Assembly (NCBI GenBank): GCA_017452305.1
Contig: JAFTMQ010000096.1
Coordinates: 1 to 9,272, forward strand
Reading direction: 5' to 3'
Origin: Clostridia bacterium
Lineage (GTDB): Bacteria; Bacillota; Clostridia; Christensenellales; Borkfalkiaceae
Length of the DNA: 9,272 bases
A model generated the notes under the pieces. That model was not told the origin of the DNA, did not search any database, and saw nothing but the letters and a program-made list of their open reading frames with translations. Both the position numbers and the translations under genes were made by a program. This document shows, piece by piece, positions 5,376 to 9,272 of the stretch. Each line of letters opens with the position of its first letter. The stretch's first letter is position 1.

Positions 5376-6218
5376 ATGACCAACGGCGAATTGCTTGGCA
5401 ACAAGCTTTACGAACTTCGCAAAAAGCACCACTTATCCCAAGAGGAATTGGCGGAAAAGCTGGGCGTTTCCCGTCAAGCCATTTCCAAATGGGAATGCGG
5501 CGACGCTCTGCCCGACACCGACAACTTGATTTCCATTTCTAAACTATACGGCGTTTCCTTGGACGAGCTTGTAGGGAATACCCCCAACCAACCCCGTGAG
5601 GACGAGCCCAAGCAAGAAAACGCGGAGCAGGCAAGCGACGAGGACAACGCGCAAAGCACGCGCAAAAAAGGTATTCATATCGACGAAGACGGTGTACACA
5701 TCGACGTTGAAGGCAAAATCCACTTCGACGACGACGGCGTGCATATCGGCGGGGAAAACGGCATTCATATCGACGATGACGGCGTACACGTCGGCGGGGA
5801 AAATGGTATCCATATCGACGATGACGGCGTACACGTCGGCGGCGAGGACAGCATACACGTCGGCGAAAAAGACGTCAGCTTCTACGTGGACGTTGAAGTC
5901 CCTTCTAAAAAAGGAATTGCCTTGCGTTTACTCACCTATTTGCCCTATCCTATCGTGATTACGATTGCTTATTTGCTTTGGGGCTTTTTAGGGGACGGTT
6001 GGGCGCTTGGATGGACGCTGTTCGTCACTATTCCTATTTACTATACGTTAATCGAATGCATTAAAACGAAAAAAGCAAGCCACTTTGCCTATCCCGTATT
6101 GGTTGCTTTCATTTATCTCTTTGTCGGTATGAAATGGGGCTATTGGCATCCGAATTGGGTTCTTTTCCTTACCATTCCCATCTATTACGCCATTACGACT
6201 GCCATTGAAAAAAGCTAA
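5376..6218 (+). CDS. XRE-family regulator with acidic 15-residue repeats and a C-terminal membrane domain
   Basis: This 280-residue protein has three parts. Residues 8-67 are an XRE HTH domain with the typical LSQEELAEKLGVSRQAISKWE segment. After an acidic linker (68-97), residues 99-158 hold four 15-residue repeats of the type (G/K)IHIDDDGVHVGGEN plus a fifth partial unit; the regular I-H-I / V-H-V alternation suggests stacked beta strands. Residues 183-277 contain four hydrophobic segments arranged as two copies of a two-segment unit, each ending W-xLF-x-TIPIYY (212-223 and 261-271). The protein is therefore probably a membrane-anchored DNA-binding regulator, with the repeats between the HTH and the membrane. 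The signal sensed is unknown. The promoter module is shared with the upstream ABC exporter, so this protein may control both genes. Confidence 0.88.
   Translation: MTNGELLGNKLYELRKKHHLSQEELAEKLGVSRQAISKWECGDALPDTDNLISISKLYGVSLDELVGNTPNQPREDEPKQENAEQASDEDNAQSTRKKGIHIDEDGVHIDVEGKIHFDDDGVHIGGENGIHIDDDGVHVGGENGIHIDDDGVHVGGEDSIHVGEKDVSFYVDVEVPSKKGIALRLLTYLPYPIVITIAYLLWGFLGDGWALGWTLFVTIPIYYTLIECIKTKKASHFAYPVLVAFIYLFVGMKWGYWHPNWVLFLTIPIYYAITTAIEKS
5670..5861 (+). repeat. In-frame 45-bp tandem repeats in the XRE regulator gene
   Basis: Four consecutive 45-bp units run at 5670-5714, 5715-5759, 5760-5804 and 5805-5849, with a partial fifth. Units 3 and 4 are nearly identical in DNA, sharing the core ATCGACGATGACGGCGTACA; units 1 and 2 differ more. 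The period is a whole number of codons, so copy-number change would alter length without frameshift. Confidence 0.88.
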
Positions 6219-6253
6219 TTCAACGCATACCTGCCCCCTTTATTTATAAAAAT

Positions 6254-6287
6254 ACCCACCGAGGCTCGCTCGCCTCGGTGGGTTTAT
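6254..6287. terminator. Bidirectional terminator between the XRE regulator and the FAD oxidoreductase
   Basis: ACCCACCGAGGC (6254-6265) and GCCTCGGTGGGT (6272-6283) form a perfect 12-bp stem with loop TCGCTC. The plus strand continues TTATTATTT and the minus strand continues into a TATTTTTAT tail, so it can serve both convergent genes. Confidence 0.9.
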
Positions 6288-6322
6288 TATTTCACTATAA
6301 TGCCCTCATCCTCGCTTCGCTC

Positions 6323-6343
6323 TTGCGGAATGTCATTCCGCAA
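6323..6343. repeat. Perfect inverted repeat at the 3' end of the FAD oxidoreductase gene
   Basis: TTGCGGAATG (6323-6332) and CATTCCGCAA (6334-6343) are exact reverse complements with one base between. The minus-strand stop codon TGA (6335-6333) lies at the tip. No T run follows on either strand, so it is not a typical terminator; it may be a short dispersed repeat or an mRNA 3'-end hairpin. Confidence 0.7.
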
Positions 6344-7700
6344 TATGTCTTGCCACGTAAACGCCGCTTGCGGAAGCGTGGGAAAGAGAGTGGGTAATCC
6401 CACTACCGTCGCCGATGACGTACAAGCCCTCGTAACGGCTTTGCAAATGCTTGTCCACTTCCACTTCCATATTGTAGAACTTAACTTCCACACCGTACAA
6501 AAGGGTATCGTCGTTCGCCGTACCGGGTGCAATTTTATCGAGCGCGTAAATCATTTCGATAATGCCGTCCAAAATACGTTTAGGCAAAACCAAGCTCAAA
6601 TCGCCGGGCGTTGCGCTCATCGTCGGCACGGTGAAGCTCTCTTCAATTCTCGTCGGCGTACTTCTGCGCCCGTTGATTAAGTCGCCAAAGCGCTGTACGA
6701 TCACGCCGCCGCCAAGCATATTGCTCAATCTTGCAATCGATTCGCCATAGCCGTTGGAATCGCGGAAAGGCTCGGAAAAATGTTTCGCAACAAGCAAAGC
6801 AAAGTTGGTGTTTTGCGTTTGCTTTGCAGGGTCTTCATAGCTGTGTCCGTTTACGGTTACGATACCGTTCGTATTCTCGCTTACCACCGCGCCCTTGGGA
6901 TTCATACAGAAGGTACGCACCTTGTCGCCGTATTTTTGCGTGCGATAAACGATTTTACTCTCGTACAATTCATCCGTCAAATGCGAGAAAATTTCCGCAG
7001 GCAATTCCACGCGCACACCGATATCTACGCGGTTGGATTTGGTGGGAATTTGCAATTCGTTGCATACCTGCTCCATCCATTTGCTTCCGCTGCGCCCTAC
7101 GGACACCACGCACTTATTACACGTGTACTCCGCTTTTTTGCATACGATACGGAAACCCTCATCCGTCTTTTCAATCTTCTCTACGGGCGTATTGAAGAAA
7201 AATTCCACCTTGTCTTTCAAATATGCATACAAATTTTCAAGCACGACGTAATTGATATCCGTACCCAAATGGCGCACCGACGCGTCCAAGAGGTGCAAGC
7301 CGTGCTGCATACATTGCTTTTTGAATTTCGAGCCCGCCGTCGAATACAGCTTGGTGCCCTCGCCGCCGTAGCGCATATTGATTTCATCTACGTACTGCAT
7401 CAGCTCCGTCGCCTTGCGCTTGCCAATATACTCGTACAACGTACCGCCGAAATCGTTGGTGATATTATACTTCCCGTCCGAAAACGCACCCGCGCCGCCA
7501 AAGCCGCTCATAATCGAACAGCTCTTGCACTGAATACAGCTTTTCACCTTTTCCCCGTCAATGGGACAACGACGCTTTTTTAAAGGGTGTCCTGCCTCAA
7601 ACACACCGATTTTCAATGCGGGGTTGAGTTTTACAAGCTCATACGCGGAAAAAATCCCGCCGGGACCTGCGCCAATAATAATTACGTCATAATTGTTCAT
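6333..7700 (-). CDS. FAD-dependent oxidoreductase of the COG2509 type
   Basis: This 455-residue cytoplasmic protein resembles the uncharacterised COG2509 FAD-dependent dehydrogenases. The N-terminal dinucleotide-binding fold reads DVIIIGAGPGG (5-15), with Glu35 at the end of strand 2 for the FAD ribose. A cluster of four cysteines (45, 55, 58, 61; C-P...CxxCxxC) and the family signature GFGGAGAFSDGK (66-77) follow, and the C-terminus carries the second FAD motif (YVIGDGSG, about 427-434) with HASASGVYVAR. Substrate and electron acceptor are unknown for the family. ATG 7700 follows a strong AGGAGG by 8 bases. The stop codon lies in an inverted repeat. The leader contains a purine-riboswitch-like element with a terminator, which implies that expression answers to a purine. 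It is divergent from a nucleotidase/kinase fusion gene. Confidence 0.88.
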   Translation of the reverse strand: MNNYDVIIIGAGPGGIFSAYELVKLNPALKIGVFEAGHPLKKRRCPIDGEKVKSCIQCKSCSIMSGFGGAGAFSDGKYNITNDFGGTLYEYIGKRKATELMQYVDEINMRYGGEGTKLYSTAGSKFKKQCMQHGLHLLDASVRHLGTDINYVVLENLYAYLKDKVEFFFNTPVEKIEKTDEGFRIVCKKAEYTCNKCVVSVGRSGSKWMEQVCNELQIPTKSNRVDIGVRVELPAEIFSHLTDELYESKIVYRTQKYGDKVRTFCMNPKGAVVSENTNGIVTVNGHSYEDPAKQTQNTNFALLVAKHFSEPFRDSNGYGESIARLSNMLGGGVIVQRFGDLINGRRSTPTRIEESFTVPTMSATPGDLSLVLPKRILDGIIEMIYALDKIAPGTANDDTLLYGVEVKFYNMEVEVDKHLQSRYEGLYVIGDGSGITHSLSHASASGVYVARHIAE

Positions 7701-7742
7701 GCTACTTTCCTCCTATTCGTGCGCCGATATACAAAATTACAT

Positions 7743-7785
7743 AAAAAAAGTCGGCTCCGTCCTAAAAAGAACAAGGTAGTCAACT
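7743..7785 (-). terminator. Riboswitch-controlled intrinsic terminator in the FAD oxidoreductase leader
   Basis: Read on the minus strand, the arm from 7785 (AGTTGACTACC...TTCT) pairs with the arm ending at 7749 (AGGACGGAGCCGACT) through 14 pairs, with one mismatch, a single-base bulge and a two-base bulge; the loop is TTTT. Six more T residues follow (7748-7743). The 5' arm contains the 3' strands of aptamer helices P3 and P1, so aptamer and terminator cannot form together. Confidence 0.8.
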
Positions 7786-7832
7786 CGTCGGCGGTTGGTA
7801 GAAACGTCCGCCCGATATGCGAACTTATACCT
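7774..7832 (-). ncRNA. Purine riboswitch-like aptamer, guanine-class specificity base
   Basis: On the minus strand the core elements appear in order. P1 is AGGTA (7832-7828) with TACCT (7778-7774). J1/2 is TATAA. P2 is GTTCGC with GCGGAC around the 7-base loop ATATCGG. J2/3 is GTTTCTACC, the most diagnostic stretch. P3 starts CAAC and ends GTTG around a loop containing CCG, which can kiss CGG of loop 2. J3/1 is GACTA. By the known numbering, the C in GACTA is base 74, which pairs with guanine; adenine riboswitches have T there. P2 and P3 are each about one pair shorter than in the classic xpt aptamer, and loop 3 departs from CCGTAAA, so this is a variant and the ligand may differ. Aptamer folding excludes the terminator, predicting an ON switch. 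Confidence 0.78.
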
Positions 7833-7854
7833 AATCTTCATCACACACTACGTC

Positions 7855-7883
7855 ATTATAGCACATATTCCGTTAAAAATCAA
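7855..7883 (-). promoter_or_regulatory. SigA promoter of the FAD oxidoreductase transcript
   Basis: On the minus strand TTGATT (7883-7878) and TATAAT (7860-7855) are 17 bases apart, and a TGC just before the -10 makes it an extended -10. Transcription should start near 7848, 16 bases before the riboswitch P1 helix, giving a leader of about 148 bases. This placement independently supports the riboswitch call. Confidence 0.88.
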
Positions 7884-7933
7884 TACAAAACGCAAAAAAA
7901 CACACAAAAATACAAAAATTTTTCGCAAACCTA

Positions 7934-7962
7934 TTGCAATTTGCCTCGCTTTCGTGTATAAT
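7934..7962 (+). promoter_or_regulatory. SigA promoter of the nucleotidase/kinase fusion gene
   Basis: TTGCAA (7934-7939) and TATAAT (7957-7962) are 17 bases apart. Transcription should start near 7969, giving a leader of about 94 bases. The 50 bases between this promoter and the divergent one (7884-7933) are A-rich with no further recognisable site. Confidence 0.85.
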
Positions 7963-8005
7963 CTAAAATCCAAATCATCTTTCCGTGTTTCTGTATCAAA
8001 TACGG

Positions 8006-8048
8006 AGCGCGCCAAAACGCGCTACCTCGCGCCAGCCAAAATCGGCGC
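8006..8048 (+). other. GC-rich double hairpin in the leader of the fusion gene
   Basis: AGCGCG (8006-8011) pairs with CGCGCT (8018-8023) around CCAAAA, and GCGCC (8029-8033) can pair with GGCGC (8044-8048). The second hairpin ends just before the ribosome binding site AAAGGAGG (8051-8058). No T run follows. I do not recognise a known riboswitch or leader; it may modulate translation or mRNA stability. Confidence 0.4.
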
Positions 8049-8062
8049 ATAAAGGAGGCATT

Positions 8063-9181
8063 ATGAAAAGAAAATTTAGATTATCCACGGCGCTTGACAT
8101 AGACGACGTATTGATGGAATGCACCGCCTACGCCGTCAAACTCGCCAACGAAAAATATAAATTTGATCCCCCGCTCTCTATCCACGAAATCAAACAATGG
8201 GGTAAGCAGGGCACGCGCTCGGACGTCATTCACGAATTTTTTAAAGACCCCGACTTCTACCGCACCCAACCCGTTATGCAAGGCGCAAAAGAGTTCGTCA
8301 AGAAGCTTTCGACGATGACCGAGGTATTCGTTTCCACCGCCATTCCGCCCGAATTTATGGGCATTCGCGCGCAACGCATTATGGAAGAATTCCCCGAAAT
8401 CCCCGCCGATCATATTTACATGGGCGCGCGCAAGGATAAAATTAGCGTGGATATCCTTTTCGACGACGGTATGCATAACGTTATGCGCTCTAACGCGCAG
8501 TACCCTATTTTGCGCCGTTCCCCTTGGAATCAAGCGGCTACGGGCGTGCTCGCCGTCAATACCTACGACGAATTTTTGAAGATGGTCGAGGTGATTGCGG
8601 ACAGCTATTCCGTCAAGCATGACGAAGAAAACTTGTTTAAAGAACCGAGCATCGTCGTCCTCGTCGGCCCGTCGGGCAGCGGTAAATCCAAAATCGCGTC
8701 CCGCGTTTTGCAAAAAACGGACAAATTTGAAAAGTTGATTAGCTACACCACCAACGACCCTACGGCAGTAGAGCAAAACGATTGGTATAACTACGTTTCC
8801 ATCGAAAAATTCTTGGAGATGTGCGACAGCGGCGAAATGTTCCAATCGACAATGTACGCGGGGCACGGGTACGGCTCCTGCAAGTCGGACATCGACGCTA
8901 TTCTCAACAAGGGTAAACACGTAATGACAACCATGGATATTTGCGGCGCAATGTCCTTAAAGACGAATTTTAAGAACGTTACCACCATTTATATCCACCG
9001 CGACAAGAAAAAACTTATCGATTCCATCTTGCGCAAGCAGTCCTCAAACGAAGACAAAGTGAACCGCATTATCGCCATCGAATCGGAAGACCAAACGGCA
9101 AAAATTTGCGATTACGTCATCGACTTCAACACCTACGACGACGCCGTTGCACAGCTTTGCGAAATTTTGAAAATTCAATAA
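8063..9181 (+). CDS. Fusion of a 5'(3')-deoxyribonucleotidase-like domain and a guanylate-kinase-like domain
   Basis: This 372-residue protein joins two nucleotide-handling domains. Residues 8-180 look like the NT5C family of HAD phosphatases: DIDDVL (12-17, nucleophile Asp12 and Asp14), the Ser91-Thr92 turn, Lys124 or Lys126 as the lysine, and ILFDD with Asp134-Asp135 for the metal. Residues 196-365 look like a guanylate-kinase fold, with P-loop GPSGSGKS (202-209), the SYTT segment (227-230), a GE-containing segment near 257 and HGYGS (268-272). The arginines that normally hold the GMP phosphate after S-x-T-T are replaced (N231 and neighbours), and the usual FLE glutamate is Gln261, so GMP may not be the substrate. 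ATG 8063 follows AAAGGAGG by 4 bases; an upstream in-frame ATG at 7985 lacks a ribosome binding site and precedes the GC-rich hairpins. It is transcribed alone. Confidence 0.85.
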   Translation: MKRKFRLSTALDIDDVLMECTAYAVKLANEKYKFDPPLSIHEIKQWGKQGTRSDVIHEFFKDPDFYRTQPVMQGAKEFVKKLSTMTEVFVSTAIPPEFMGIRAQRIMEEFPEIPADHIYMGARKDKISVDILFDDGMHNVMRSNAQYPILRRSPWNQAATGVLAVNTYDEFLKMVEVIADSYSVKHDEENLFKEPSIVVLVGPSGSGKSKIASRVLQKTDKFEKLISYTTNDPTAVEQNDWYNYVSIEKFLEMCDSGEMFQSTMYAGHGYGSCKSDIDAILNKGKHVMTTMDICGAMSLKTNFKNVTTIYIHRDKKKLIDSILRKQSSNEDKVNRIIAIESEDQTAKICDYVIDFNTYDDAVAQLCEILKIQ

Positions 9182-9188
9182 AAATTAC

Positions 9189-9220
9189 GCCGCCCTTGCC
9201 TTACAAGGGCGGCTTTTTTT
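9189..9220 (+). terminator. Rho-independent terminator after the fusion gene
   Basis: GCCGCCCTTG (9189-9198) pairs perfectly with CAAGGGCGGC (9204-9213) around loop CCTTA, followed by seven T residues. It begins 7 bases after the stop codon, so the gene is monocistronic. Confidence 0.95.
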
Positions 9221-9243
9221 CGCTTTTATCGAGGAAAAACATA

Positions 9244-9272
9244 GGGGCAGGTATGCATTCATCGAATACCTG
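9244..9272. repeat. Edge of a possible dispersed inverted repeat
   Basis: CAGGTAT (9248-9254) and ATACCTG (9266-9272) are reverse complements, and the window ends inside the second arm. The 13 bases GGGGCAGGTATGC (9244-9256) are the exact reverse complement of 6225-6237. This suggests a short repeat family, but most of this copy may lie outside the window. Confidence 0.45.

Noticed and set aside
5670..5861. Regular 45-bp units as a CRISPR array
   Set aside because: The units are contiguous, in frame and code for a protein repeat; there are no variable spacers and no cas genes.
6780..7583. Long plus-strand open frame opposite the FAD oxidoreductase
   Set aside because: The minus-strand frame has clear FAD motifs, promoter, riboswitch and ribosome binding site; the plus-strand frame has none.
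7985..8062. ATG 7985 as the start of the nucleotidase/kinase fusion
   Set aside because: The extra 26 residues resemble no part of the family, there is no ribosome binding site, and AAAGGAGG precedes ATG 8063.
8081..8920. Long minus-strand open frame opposite the fusion gene
   Set aside because: A shadow of a gene with clear nucleotidase and P-loop motifs; no promoter or ribosome binding site for it.

Overview
The window looks like chromosomal DNA of an uncultured Firmicute, probably class Clostridia. The grounds are SigA-type promoters with AGGAGG-like ribosome binding sites, the rpsF-ssb-rpsR operon order, a zinc-type S18, XRE regulators with membrane tails, and a purine-type riboswitch. 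No marker here allows a species call.

Layout, left to right. (1) 1-1215: the 3' part of a repeat-containing protein of unknown function, closed by a terminator. (2) 1381-2550: a textbook SigA promoter, a structured leader that fits the S6:S18 autoregulatory motif, then rpsF, ssb and rpsR, ending in a strong hairpin terminator. (3) 2510-5243: an AT-rich accessory stretch whose units are separated by near-copies of one terminator. It holds a minus-strand SLOG-family gene and a divergent 66-residue XRE repressor, which share an operator/promoter region, and then a single-gene ABC exporter. (4) 5238-6283: a second copy of the exporter's upstream region now drives an XRE regulator with 15-residue acidic repeats and a duplicated membrane unit. 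(5) 6333-7860 on the minus strand: a COG2509-type FAD-dependent oxidoreductase behind a leader resembling a guanine-class purine riboswitch with a terminator arranged for ligand-ON control. (6) 7934-9220: a divergent gene fusing a 5'(3')-deoxyribonucleotidase-like domain to a guanylate-kinase-like domain, with its own promoter and terminator.

The most notable items are the variant purine riboswitch on an unusual target gene, next to a nucleotide-metabolism fusion gene; the almost identical terminator-promoter module used by both the exporter and the membrane regulator, which suggests co-regulation or a cassette-like duplication; and the SLOG/XRE divergent pair with two identically spaced 18-bp operators. 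All functional statements come from reading motifs; no database search or folding program was run.
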